Below are positions 9,658 through 18,367 of a DNA stretch of 33,758 bases, piece by piece. The position numbers were made by a program, and so were the translations under genes. Each line of letters starts with the position of its first letter. Positions within the stretch are counted from its first letter, which is position 1. Under the pieces are notes generated by a model. The model was not told the DNA's origin. It saw nothing but the letters and a program-made list of their open reading frames with translations, and made no database searches. This DNA comes from Acidobacteriota bacterium. Its GTDB lineage: Bacteria > Acidobacteriota > Blastocatellia > Pyrinomonadales > Pyrinomonadaceae. The stretch spans positions 1-33,758 of the forward strand of contig QHXG01000245.1 in NCBI GenBank assembly GCA_003222845.1, read 5' to 3'.

Positions 9658-10299
9658 TCATTGTTTGAGAGCCGCGTCAATCAATTCGCGCAGGTGTTCC
9701 AACTCTTCGGGCGCGATTAGACGCCCATTTAGAAAAAAAGTTGGTGTTCCTACGACTCCAAGAGATTGTCCGCGTTGCTGATCGGCGGCGATCCGCTGCT
9801 GCACCTCTGCTGAATCCATGTCGCTTCGCAGCCGTTTTGGATCAAGCCCCATAATGGTCGCTTGGCGCGCGAAGACTTGCCGCACATCTCTCCAATTACT
9901 CCACATCTCCTGCGTGTCATATATGAAGTCGTGCATCTGCCAGAAAGCCCCTTGCAATCCGGCGGCCTCTGCGGCGCGAGCTGCTTCGAGCGCGTTGACA
10001 TGGAGCTGCGTCATAGGAAATTCTCGGAAAACAATTGCGACGCGGGCGCCGTAATCTTCTTCGACTTTCTTTAAGACTGGATGAACCTTTCCGCATGGAG
10101 GGCACTGAAAGTCTCCGAACTCCTCCATCGTGACGCGAGGGCGGTTTGGGCCGATTACCTGTGGCGGCTGCGCGCCCGGCGCTCCCGCTTTGGTATTTAG
10201 AACGATGCTTGGCTTTCGTGATCGGTAGAACCAAACGCCGCCGATCAGAGCGAAGACCAGGACGGCGCCGACGATTATGAATGGCAACTTACTTTTCAC
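9658..10299 (-). CDS. DsbA family thioredoxin-fold protein (Thioredoxin_4), membrane anchored
   Basis: 213 aa, GTG start; N-terminal TM segment, FGDFQCPPCGKVHPVLKKVEEDYG (CxxC), C-terminal GTPTFFLNGRLI. Confidence 0.9.
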   Translation of the reverse strand: MKSKLPFIIVGAVLVFALIGGVWFYRSRKPSIVLNTKAGAPGAQPPQVIGPNRPRVTMEEFGDFQCPPCGKVHPVLKKVEEDYGARVAIVFREFPMTQLHVNALEAARAAEAAGLQGAFWQMHDFIYDTQEMWSNWRDVRQVFARQATIMGLDPKRLRSDMDSAEVQQRIAADQQRGQSLGVVGTPTFFLNGRLIAPEELEHLRELIDAALKQ

Positions 10300-10417
10300 G
10301 ATCCATTATTCGACAAAGATATAGTCCGAATTAGTTCCAAATCCTCGGCGGCGGGAATGAACTCAATACTTGACTCGACCAGTGGGTGACGATCACGCCG
10401 ATTGTGAGACACAGTGC

Positions 10418-11233
10418 TTAGGGATTTAAGTTCTTGGTGAGTTGATCCGCATACTGCGGGCTCAGCTTCTTCAGACTTTCGTATTGCTCCATCGCGCCTT
10501 TGCGATCGCCGTTCTCAAATTTTGCCATTGCCAGGAGATAGCGGGCCTCGGGATTATTGGGATCGATGCTGACGGCTTTTTCAAACTCATCACTCGCGTC
10601 TTTGAATCTGTGCTGTCGCCCATAGGCCACCCCCAAAACATAATGGGCGGCGCCGTTTTTCGGATTCAAAGCGAGCGCCTGTTTGTATCGCTCGATCGCT
10701 TCTTCGTATTTGTTCTGATTTAAGTAGGCGTTACCGAGGTTGTAATAGACTGAGTCGTTCTTTGGTTCGATCTTCGTCATCATTTCGAATTCCTGGGCCG
10801 CTTCCTTGTAACGCTTGAGTTTGTCGTACGTATTGCCTAACGTGTAGTGAGCGTCGGCATCATAAGGGTGGCGGTCGATGGCCTTTTGCAGCGGTTCGAT
10901 GGCTTTTTCATACTGACCGCCCTGGTAGTAGGTTTGGCCGAGGTTGAAATAGGCATCGGCAATGTCCGGCGCGCTCGGATGCTCTTTGACGTACTTTTCG
11001 AGAGTTCCCGCGACCTTTTCGACTACTTCAGGGGCCAGGGGTTGTAGCGCGGAACTATTGCGCGGCACAACGTCCATCGGGACGTTGGACTGAATCGTCG
11101 TATCCTTGAGCACGGCAACCGGCTTAGTGATCTCGGCTTCCTGAGGCTCAGGCTTTTTTGCAAAATGCTTTATTGTAAGCAGAAGACCTACCAGAACCAG
11201 CGGGAAAAGTAAAAGCAGCCATTGACGTTTCAT
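10418..11233 (-). CDS. Tetratricopeptide repeat protein, N-terminal membrane anchor
   Basis: 271 aa; repeated ADAYFNLGQTYYQGGQYEKAIEPLQKAI / ADAHYTLGNTYDKLKRYKEAAQEFE / DSVYYNLGNAYLNQNKYEEAIERYKQAL / GAAHYVLGVAYGRQHRFKDASDEFE units. Confidence 0.92.
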   Translation of the reverse strand: MKRQWLLLLFPLVLVGLLLTIKHFAKKPEPQEAEITKPVAVLKDTTIQSNVPMDVVPRNSSALQPLAPEVVEKVAGTLEKYVKEHPSAPDIADAYFNLGQTYYQGGQYEKAIEPLQKAIDRHPYDADAHYTLGNTYDKLKRYKEAAQEFEMMTKIEPKNDSVYYNLGNAYLNQNKYEEAIERYKQALALNPKNGAAHYVLGVAYGRQHRFKDASDEFEKAVSIDPNNPEARYLLAMAKFENGDRKGAMEQYESLKKLSPQYADQLTKNLNP

Positions 11234-11447
11234 CTAAGCAAACTCCTCAGAATAAATTCGGGCAATAGTAATATGGCTGCGATCGTAAGACAAGTGCGAA
11301 AGCTAAATTATGATACAATCCAGCGCTCGCTGGAGGTTGATGAGGGAAGATGTGCAATCCATTTAAGAGTGAGAGTGAGATACCACTGACGACAGTCGGT
11401 GGTGGTTAAATTTCAACCTACAAAACAGAGCGATTCAGGGGCCGTTA

Positions 11448-11500
11448 TATCTCTCAATTTCCAGCCTCACCGCCGCGCTGAGGCTGGAAATTGAGAGATA
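11448..11500. repeat. Perfect 22-bp hairpin
   Basis: TATCTCTCAATTTCCAGCCTCA (11448-11469), loop CCGCCGCGC, TGAGGCTGGAAATTGAGAGATA (11479-11500). Confidence 0.9.
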
Positions 11501-11546
11501 ATGAACTCAGGAGGAGGATGGCTGGTTGGTAGGCTGGAAGTTGAAG

Positions 11547-11570
11547 TACCACCGATTGAAATCGGTGGTA
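11547..11570. repeat. Short palindrome, related to the imperfect palindrome at ~11381-11403
   Basis: TACCACCGATT-GA-AATCGGTGGTA (11547-11570); TACCACTGACGACAGTCGGTGGT starting at 11381 is similar. Confidence 0.75.
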
Positions 11571-11679
11571 TACCTCAAGACGGCCAACTCTCACCTTAGT
11601 TAACCTATCCGCCCGGGCAAACTGAAACAAGATGAGCACGTTTTTGCCAAAAACTCACCAAAAAATCCCCAAAAAACTG

Positions 11680-11708
11680 TTGACTCGGTTTCAAGCTTGT
11701 GCTAAGTT
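11680..11708 (+). promoter_or_regulatory. Tentative sigma70-type promoter for 11962..14289
   Basis: TTGACT (11680-11685), 17-nt spacer, extended TGc-TAAGTT (11700-11708). The -10 match is weak. Confidence 0.3.
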
Positions 11709-11961
11709 GCCGGTACTTTACGCTTTACCTAGCTTGAAATGGACTGCTGGCGTACCCCGTTGATTGCGAAAACTTTCGGATTTGCGATTGACAGGGTTGG
11801 CGGAGAGTGATAGCTTCTCCGCGCTTGTAGTTCGGTATTTTCGTCAAGGAAACGCAGCTTGCCGTAGCTTTAACGCCAGGATAGGTTGAAGGGCTTCAGT
11901 TCGCTCGTTTCAATTTTCTATGAACGAAACAACTTTCCCGCTCAAGAGGAGGAATTCCAAG

Positions 11962-14289
11962 ATGCGATCTTCGATTCGATATGGTCTTGTAGCCGTGGGC
12001 GCGCTGGCGTTGATGATTGGTATATTCATCGCGCTGCGCCCGCGACTCGAACAGAAGGTGCAAGCTCAGACCTTCAACACCGGTCAGGTGGCGGGTTGCG
12101 ACGTGACGAGTGCTCCGTCCAAGACTAACCCCTGTCTGGTAATTAGCGCATTTAGAGAAAACGGACCCGGGACCACTGCGGGCTCCGGAAGGAAAGACGA
12201 GTTTGTCGAGCTCTTTAACGCGAGCGCAGTGAACGTTACGGTCTCGACCTTGTCAGACGATCCGAACGGCACGTTCAACGGTATTGGTGTGTTTGTATCC
12301 GCCGGCGAGGGCTTCAATCCGGCGCCGCCCTTTGGCGGTGGTTTCGGACAAGCGGCCAACGTGTCATCACTTGCCTGCCAAATTAAGGGCGCCACCATAA
12401 TTAAGGGGAGAACGTGGTTCCTGTGTGGCGGCCAGAACTACGGGCTGAGTAACCTTGGCGGTAACGGTGGAAGATTCCACTCGATTCCGGATGCGGTTAT
12501 CGGAACCCAAAACGCGGCCACAGCGACGCAGGATATTCCTGACGATGCCGGAATTGCGCTGCTGAATATCGGCAGCAATATCGTCACACAGTGTGTGATC
12601 ACGTCGGCGGGATGTCCCACTGGATTTAACTTCTCGGCCCTTGGCACCAGTGGAAATGCCGTTGTTTTGGACAAGGTTGGATTCAACACCTACGGTCCAG
12701 GCTCGCCGGAGAACACGGGTCCGGGACTTTTCCCGAATAATATACATCCCTCGCTTGCCAGTCAGTACTGTGAGGGCACTTGTCTGCAGCCGGTCGGAGA
12801 CGCGAGCGTGGTTCCGTTGGGACCGAGCGCGCCGTGTCCAGGGCCGGGGACGGGTAATCAACAGAACCCGCCAAATCCGCTGTATGGCTCTGGCGCGCCG
12901 ACGGTTCCCGTGGGTACCCAGGATCCAAACACAAACTTCCCGGTTAGCGGCGGTGCAGTCGGCGATGAATTTATTCGCCAGTCCGACGGAACCCCGACCA
13001 CTACGAGGAAGTGCTATGGTGAGTCCGGCCAGTACAAGATCGAACGTCGTCGATCGGCTAGCACTGACACGCCTACGGCAGGCCAGATTTACCGTGACTC
13101 CTTCCGCAGCACGCCGCTCACTACGGAGTATCCGTTTCCGATTGGGGCTACGGGGCCCATTGGAGCATGCGCTAACTCCGTCGGCGGATTCTGTGGCAAC
13201 TCGGAGGATTTCATCCTCGACGCGCCCAATCCGGCGTCTTCTAACGTTGGCTTGACCTTGACGGGCGTATCACTTATTTCGTCGGTCCTTGGTTCGGCTG
13301 GCGTCCACAACTGCGATTCGTCGTTCCATAATGGTTATCTCGATGGGACGGGTTGCACGGCCGCTCGGCCGGGCGGGATTGCCGCCTATGATGGTGCGGG
13401 CTCAGCACCGATTATCGGCAACACTCTGGTTTCTTTGAGGGTGTTCGATCCGAACTGCGGCAGTCTGCTTACTTGCGCGGGCTTTGCAAATGCTGAACGC
13501 CGGTACTCGCAAGACGCCAGCATTTTCGGTGCCGCCAACGATCCGCTGGGAGTACTTATCCTGAGATTCAGGGTGACCAACCTTAGCGCCGTGGCGGTCA
13601 CGGGCGGTCGCTTCCGAATTAACGATGCCCTGCTTCCGTGCGGTGGCCAGAGCTACGGCGCGCAAGGTAGTGCTCCGGCTTTCGGTCAGACCACGAGGGC
13701 CGGCTCACAAGAGGCGCGAAACCTCCGTGGTCCTAACAATGCAACTCAGCCAGCCGTTACGCCAACGCCAACCTGCGGCACGAGTGGTGCGAATGACGGC
13801 TCCGACGGCGTCAGCGCCTATGGTGCAGTCTTGAAGGCCTTGAACTCGCCCGGAGAGTTTGTTGTGGATAGCAACCTGACGCAACAGAGCGTTTGGGGGA
13901 CCGTACTGGAGGACACTACGGTGACCGCTGGTAATCCACTGCCAGGCTCAACGCCGGCGCCAATCGCTTGTACAAACCCGGGTTGTAATCCAGCGCCGCC
14001 GGCTGGTGCGGTATCCGAACACCAACCATTCGGTGGCGGTAGTGACAGCAGTCTGGTCCTGAACGCCACGGCTGCCGGAGGCACTTCGAATAACCTCTGG
14101 CCGCTCGGCGGGCCTTTCCCGGGTGTCGGTAGCGGAGCAAATGCTGCCCAGACAGGCTCGTTCAATGCTCTGAGTCTGATCGGCACATCCGGTACTCTTC
14201 GCCTCGGCTTCAAGTTTGGCGTGGTGAAGGGCGGGCGCCTGAAGATTGTCATCGGGCGTGAGATTTCCGGGCCGACACCTATACCATAA
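11962..14289 (+). CDS. Secreted protein with lamin-tail-domain-like N-terminal region
   Basis: ORF 11920..14289; ATG at 11962 preceded by GAGGAGG (11946-11952). Signal peptide MRSSIRYGLVAVGALALMIGIFIALRP, then PCLVISAFRENGPGTTAGSGRKDEFVELFNAS (LTD-like). Confidence 0.72.
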   Translation: MRSSIRYGLVAVGALALMIGIFIALRPRLEQKVQAQTFNTGQVAGCDVTSAPSKTNPCLVISAFRENGPGTTAGSGRKDEFVELFNASAVNVTVSTLSDDPNGTFNGIGVFVSAGEGFNPAPPFGGGFGQAANVSSLACQIKGATIIKGRTWFLCGGQNYGLSNLGGNGGRFHSIPDAVIGTQNAATATQDIPDDAGIALLNIGSNIVTQCVITSAGCPTGFNFSALGTSGNAVVLDKVGFNTYGPGSPENTGPGLFPNNIHPSLASQYCEGTCLQPVGDASVVPLGPSAPCPGPGTGNQQNPPNPLYGSGAPTVPVGTQDPNTNFPVSGGAVGDEFIRQSDGTPTTTRKCYGESGQYKIERRRSASTDTPTAGQIYRDSFRSTPLTTEYPFPIGATGPIGACANSVGGFCGNSEDFILDAPNPASSNVGLTLTGVSLISSVLGSAGVHNCDSSFHNGYLDGTGCTAARPGGIAAYDGAGSAPIIGNTLVSLRVFDPNCGSLLTCAGFANAERRYSQDASIFGAANDPLGVLILRFRVTNLSAVAVTGGRFRINDALLPCGGQSYGAQGSAPAFGQTTRAGSQEARNLRGPNNATQPAVTPTPTCGTSGANDGSDGVSAYGAVLKALNSPGEFVVDSNLTQQSVWGTVLEDTTVTAGNPLPGSTPAPIACTNPGCNPAPPAGAVSEHQPFGGGSDSSLVLNATAAGGTSNNLWPLGGPFPGVGSGANAAQTGSFNALSLIGTSGTLRLGFKFGVVKGGRLKIVIGREISGPTPIP

Positions 14290-14315
14290 GGAGTTCGACT
14301 GGAGGAATTCCTTTG

Positions 14316-15263
14316 ATGGTTATCTTCGAGCGGGGAGTTAACTCAGGTTTCCCAGCGGCTAATCACCGCTGGGAAACCCCTCTTTCTATAGTTCTTTTTT
14401 CTGCTCTTTTCATGTTTGCCGGCGTTACTGTGAGTGGAGTTACAATCCACCAGGAGCCTGGCAAGTTAAAACAAAACGCGGCTAAGCCAGCGACAACGCA
14501 GGCGAGTCCGCAAAAACACCCGACGTGGCGCGTTAAGGTAGTTGAAGATTTCGGCGCGCCGTTTGTATCGGTGCACGCGAAGAAGGCGCTTTTCTCAGAC
14601 GTCGCTTCAGAGATTGGGCGTCAGTTGAAGTTGAAGGTCCCGATCCACGTAACTGATAAGGCCAAGCAGCAATTATTGACAGACGACTTCGACAATTTGC
14701 CCCTGGAACAAGCCGTTCGGCGTTTATCGCCACACGCGGTGATCGATTATGTCATGAACGGCGGCGCCGATCCGATGTACCCGGCCAGGAAGCAGGCGCT
14801 CACGATCTATTTTTTGGGGTCGGACGAGAAAGCGCCCGATGTTCCGGCTTGGATCATGAAGGACCCTAGTTCAGAGATGTACGTGGGTATGGTCTATGCG
14901 ACTGAAGATGAAGAGAAGGACGCCCGTGAGAAGCGGAAGAAGGATCTGCAAGTCGCATACAACGACGGCCTTTTTACCCTTCACGTCCACAAGCAGTTTT
15001 TAACAGATGTTCTGGAAGAGATTGCCGCGAAAGCGGGAATCGGCCTTAACATCCTCACGACGAACGGGGCGCAAAAGGAAATCGATCAAGTAGTAACCTG
15101 GGACGTCGCGGCCGTTAGTTTAGAAGAATTAACAAATACTTGGTTTCCGAGCGGTATTCGTTTATACTCGCGAACTGACTTGGAGAAAGATGTCTCAAAG
15201 CCACTTCGTCTGACGATTGAACCTAATCAGGACGCTCAGGCTGAGCAAAATGTCACACCTTGA
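14316..15263 (+). CDS. Secreted/periplasmic protein with STN (secretin/TonB short N-terminal)-like repeats
   Basis: ATG 14316 with GGAGG at 14301-14305; hydrophobic segment LSIVLFSALFMFAGVTVSGV; ALFSDVASEIGRQLKLKVPIHVTDKAKQQLLTDDFDNLPLEQAVRRLSP and later LTDVLEEIAAKAGIGLNIL...VTWDVAAVSLEELT resemble STN repeats. Confidence 0.6.
   Translation: MVIFERGVNSGFPAANHRWETPLSIVLFSALFMFAGVTVSGVTIHQEPGKLKQNAAKPATTQASPQKHPTWRVKVVEDFGAPFVSVHAKKALFSDVASEIGRQLKLKVPIHVTDKAKQQLLTDDFDNLPLEQAVRRLSPHAVIDYVMNGGADPMYPARKQALTIYFLGSDEKAPDVPAWIMKDPSSEMYVGMVYATEDEEKDAREKRKKDLQVAYNDGLFTLHVHKQFLTDVLEEIAAKAGIGLNILTTNGAQKEIDQVVTWDVAAVSLEELTNTWFPSGIRLYSRTDLEKDVSKPLRLTIEPNQDAQAEQNVTP
14346..14378 (+). terminator. Terminator-like hairpin, located inside the predicted 5' end of the next CDS
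   Basis: GGTTTCCCAGCGG (14346-14358), loop CTAATCA, CCGCTGGGAAACC (14366-14378), then cctctttctatagttctttttt. Confidence 0.5.
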
Positions 15264-15279
15264 CGGGAGGAACAGAACT

Positions 15280-15459
15280 TTGATCAAGCAACAAACCGAA
15301 ACTACTAAGCGGGAACTTACCCCGCAAGAGGGGCAGGCGACAGCGAGAAAGCTTTTTGTCGAACCAGAAATTTCAGGTCCAGTGAACGTTCTCGAAGCCA
15401 CGGCCTTCTTCCAGATCTTTACGGGTGGCACGGACCCGGGAACTGGTTTACCGGACTAA
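15280..15459 (+). CDS. Small peptide (59 aa), candidate RiPP precursor
   Basis: TTG start at 15280 with GGGAGG at 15265-15270, directly after the stop of the upstream gene (15261-15263). Product (M)IKQQTETTKRELTPQEGQATARKLFVEPEISGPVNVLEATAFFQIFTGGTDPGTGLPD. An alternative ATG at 15250 would overlap the upstream gene. Confidence 0.6.
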   Translation: MIKQQTETTKRELTPQEGQATARKLFVEPEISGPVNVLEATAFFQIFTGGTDPGTGLPD

Positions 15460-15507
15460 TAATCAGAGCTTGGGCCAGGTTCGGCCGACCATATTCGCGC
15501 TCGGACG

Positions 15508-16548
15508 TTGCCGAAAGGGTTGCAAAACTTGGCTTGCAAGGTTGGACGACCGGCGTTGACGAGATATTACGCCATCGCCGGTCGTTTTCTGTGTGTTGAG
15601 GCCCTCGACGAGGCGTCCGCGACTTTATGCGACAAGTTTCTCCGCGACTTCCATCTTGCACCGCTGACTGATGACTCCGCTGCAAAGCCTTCTTACACCA
15701 TCAAGATTCGATCACGTGGGACACCACCTTCAGTACCTAAGGGACTCGAGAGTTTCGACGTGGCGTTTGGGCAGTGTTATGTCAAGGGGAATCGTTACTA
15801 CTTAGAAGTCGAAGATTCGTTAATCGTAGTCGGCGCTGAGAGTGAATCTTTGATCGATGTCTGGATCGGGACATCGCCCCATGCCAGGCAGCCACTATCC
15901 CTGGTAAACGTGATGTCGTATGCGCTCGAGGCGTCACTGAGGCGATGCGGGCTCTATCAGTTGCACGGCGCTGGCATCATCGAACCGCAAACAGATAGCG
16001 GCGCCTTGATAATTGGCGAATCTTGTAGCGGCAAATCGACTTTGGCGACACTTCTCGCGGCCAGAGGTTGGTCATACCTGACGGATGATGCGCTTCTCCT
16101 GAACCAGGAGGAAGATGGAGTGCGAGCGCGCGGAATCCGTAAGTTCTTCGCGGCCTCGGAAAAGACGCTCGCCGCGTGTCGATTACCCGAGATGGAGAGT
16201 GCGTTAGGTCCTCCGATAACTTCGGATCCCTCAAAGCGTCGCCTCGAGCCAGGCATCGCCTTTCCAGGAAGAGCGAAGGAATCCTGCATTCCTGGCGTGC
16301 TGCTGTTTAGTTCGATTACGAACAACCCGAAGAGCGTCATATCAAGTCTTAGTTCCGGCGAGGCCATGGCGCGGCTGATCAAATTTAACCCGTGGGCCAG
16401 CTATGATAAGGCGACGGCGCGCGAACATCTCCGACTGCTGAGTAGGCTTGCTAATCAGTGTCGAAGTTTCTTAATGGGCGCAGGGTTGGACATTTTAGCG
16501 AGCCCATCATGTGCCGAGGAGTTGTTAATACCTCTGCTGAAGACCTAG
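15508..16548 (+). CDS. HPr kinase/phosphorylase-like P-loop protein (HPrK-like, serine-kinase type)
   Basis: 346 aa, TTG start; YQLHGAGII...GALIIGESCSGKSTLATLLAARGWSYLTDDALLL shows a Walker A GxxxxGKST and a TDD motif as in HPrK-like proteins. Confidence 0.75.
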   Translation: MPKGLQNLACKVGRPALTRYYAIAGRFLCVEALDEASATLCDKFLRDFHLAPLTDDSAAKPSYTIKIRSRGTPPSVPKGLESFDVAFGQCYVKGNRYYLEVEDSLIVVGAESESLIDVWIGTSPHARQPLSLVNVMSYALEASLRRCGLYQLHGAGIIEPQTDSGALIIGESCSGKSTLATLLAARGWSYLTDDALLLNQEEDGVRARGIRKFFAASEKTLAACRLPEMESALGPPITSDPSKRRLEPGIAFPGRAKESCIPGVLLFSSITNNPKSVISSLSSGEAMARLIKFNPWASYDKATAREHLRLLSRLANQCRSFLMGAGLDILASPSCAEELLIPLLKT

Positions 16549-16658
16549 GAAGAGCCTGTACTCACACCTTATTCAGCAGATGCTCGGTGAGTCTTACCCG
16601 AAGAAGTTCTGATGTCCGCAAGAGTAAACGAATCAGCTACGGAAGTAGGGCCTTGACC

Positions 16659-18347
16659 TTGTCCAAATATCTTAGGCTTCTGCTTTTGGTACTGGCCGCA
16701 GCACTTGGTGCGCTTGATTCGTGGGCTTCGCGGTACTCCCTCAATCCAATGGGCGTTTCATACCTCGATATGGGCGACGCCTTTGTGCGCCGCGATTGGC
16801 AGACGGCGCTCAACGGTTTATGGAGTCCGCTCTATTCCTTGCCGCTTGGCCTGTTGGTTCGAGTCTTCAGGCCTTCCCCAAGCACGGAATTTCCGCTTGT
16901 ACATTTCGCCAACTTCCTGATTTACCTGACCGCGCTCTTTGCCTTTACGCTCTTCATGCGTGAGCTAGTGAGGTGGCAAAACGAGAACCGAGATTCAGTG
17001 TCCGAGCAAAGAACCATAGCCTTGCCTGAATGGGGAATGATGGCGCTTGGCTACGCGGTTTTCATTTGGTGCTCGCTAGGGCTGATAAAGATGGCGACGA
17101 CGGCGCCTGATCTGCTCTTTTCTGTCTTCGTTTATCTGGCCTTCGCTGTTTTGCTGCGAATACGCCGCGGGCTTCGAGACTGGCCCTCTTTCCTTCTGCT
17201 TGGACTAATTCTGGGTGTCGGTTATCTGGCGAAGAACCCGATGCTTCCGCTGGCACCGCTGTTCATATTGGTGGGGTTGGTTTTTGCCGGTGGGCTAAGA
17301 AAGGCAGGGGTGCGCTCAGCGGCCGCTATGCTCGGCATCTTCCTAACCGCCGGCCCATTTACAATTGCGCTCTCCGCCTCGAAACATCGGTTCACCTTTG
17401 GCGACAGTGGCAAGCTGAACTATTTATGGCACGTCAACAGAGTGCCGGCTTTTCACTGGCAAGGTGAAGAGGCTCGTTATGGCACTCCCAAGCATCCGAC
17501 CAGAAGAATCTTCGAGAATCCATCGGTCTATGAATTTGGGAGTCCGTTGAACGCGACTTACCCGCCTTGGTACGACCCATCTTATTGGTTCGAGGGCGCT
17601 ACGACTCAATTTGATCTCTCGCAGCAAGTAACAGCATTGCGAAGAAATCTCGCTACCTACCGGGAGATCTTTACCTATAGATCCAACCTGGCTCTGCTCG
17701 GAGGATTTCTGCTGCTTCTTTGCATTGGCCGCCGGAACTCGCTCAGAAACTTGTTGTCGGAATGGTGGCTGCCGATATTGTCATTCGCGGCATTTGTCCT
17801 CTATCTGCCGGTGCATGTGGAACCGCGTTACGCAGCGCCATTTATCCCCCCGATTTGGTTGACACTGTTTGCTGCTCTGCGATTACCGGTCAGCGAGAGT
17901 TCCAAGAAATTAATCAAATACGTAGCACTCATAACGGCAACGCTAATCATCCTTGCCCAGACGACGAGATCGCTTTCGTCGTTCCGCTCGGCCTTTGCCG
18001 CCAGACATCAGGCGGAGTTTGTGCAACTGCAGGTAGCCGACGGACTAAACCGCATGGGAATCCAACCAGGGCAGCCTGTGGGAACAATTAACTTCGATTC
18101 GTTTTGGCTGGCCGTTGTGCATTGGGCGCGATTGGCCCACGTTCATATCATCGCTGAGATACCCAACACTGACTCGAACACGTTTGCGACCGCGGATGAA
18201 TCGCGCCGGCGCCAAGTGATTGAAGCCTTTGCAAAAACGGGCGCGACCGCGCTAGTAGCGGAGCATGTGCCCAGAAACGTTACGTTACCGGGCTGGGAGC
18301 AAATCGGTGACACAGATTATTATGTGTTGAAGCTGAAATTGCCGTGA
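16659..18347 (+). CDS. Polytopic membrane glycosyltransferase-like (GT39/PMT-like)
   Basis: ORF 16458..18347; the first ~67 codons overlap the upstream CDS and look non-native. TTG 16659 gives MSKYLRLLLLVLAAALGALDSWASRYSLNPMGVSYLDMGDAFVRRDW; ~10 hydrophobic segments. Confidence 0.7.
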   Translation: MSKYLRLLLLVLAAALGALDSWASRYSLNPMGVSYLDMGDAFVRRDWQTALNGLWSPLYSLPLGLLVRVFRPSPSTEFPLVHFANFLIYLTALFAFTLFMRELVRWQNENRDSVSEQRTIALPEWGMMALGYAVFIWCSLGLIKMATTAPDLLFSVFVYLAFAVLLRIRRGLRDWPSFLLLGLILGVGYLAKNPMLPLAPLFILVGLVFAGGLRKAGVRSAAAMLGIFLTAGPFTIALSASKHRFTFGDSGKLNYLWHVNRVPAFHWQGEEARYGTPKHPTRRIFENPSVYEFGSPLNATYPPWYDPSYWFEGATTQFDLSQQVTALRRNLATYREIFTYRSNLALLGGFLLLLCIGRRNSLRNLLSEWWLPILSFAAFVLYLPVHVEPRYAAPFIPPIWLTLFAALRLPVSESSKKLIKYVALITATLIILAQTTRSLSSFRSAFAARHQAEFVQLQVADGLNRMGIQPGQPVGTINFDSFWLAVVHWARLAHVHIIAEIPNTDSNTFATADESRRRQVIEAFAKTGATALVAEHVPRNVTLPGWEQIGDTDYYVLKLKLP

Positions 18348-18367
18348 ATCCTCAAAAGGAGCTAAGG

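Noticed and set aside
12641-13255. 204-aa ORF in another frame inside the LTD-like secreted protein gene, plus antisense ORFs such as 12367..12861
   Set aside because: Low-complexity Arg/Ser-rich translation typical of out-of-frame reading of GC-rich coding DNA; the main frame has a signal peptide and SD.
15430-15445. Double-glycine-type leader cleavage site (FTGG/TDPGTGLPD) in the small peptide
   Set aside because: Would leave only a 9-residue core and no dedicated C39 peptidase-transporter is visible; not specific enough to call.
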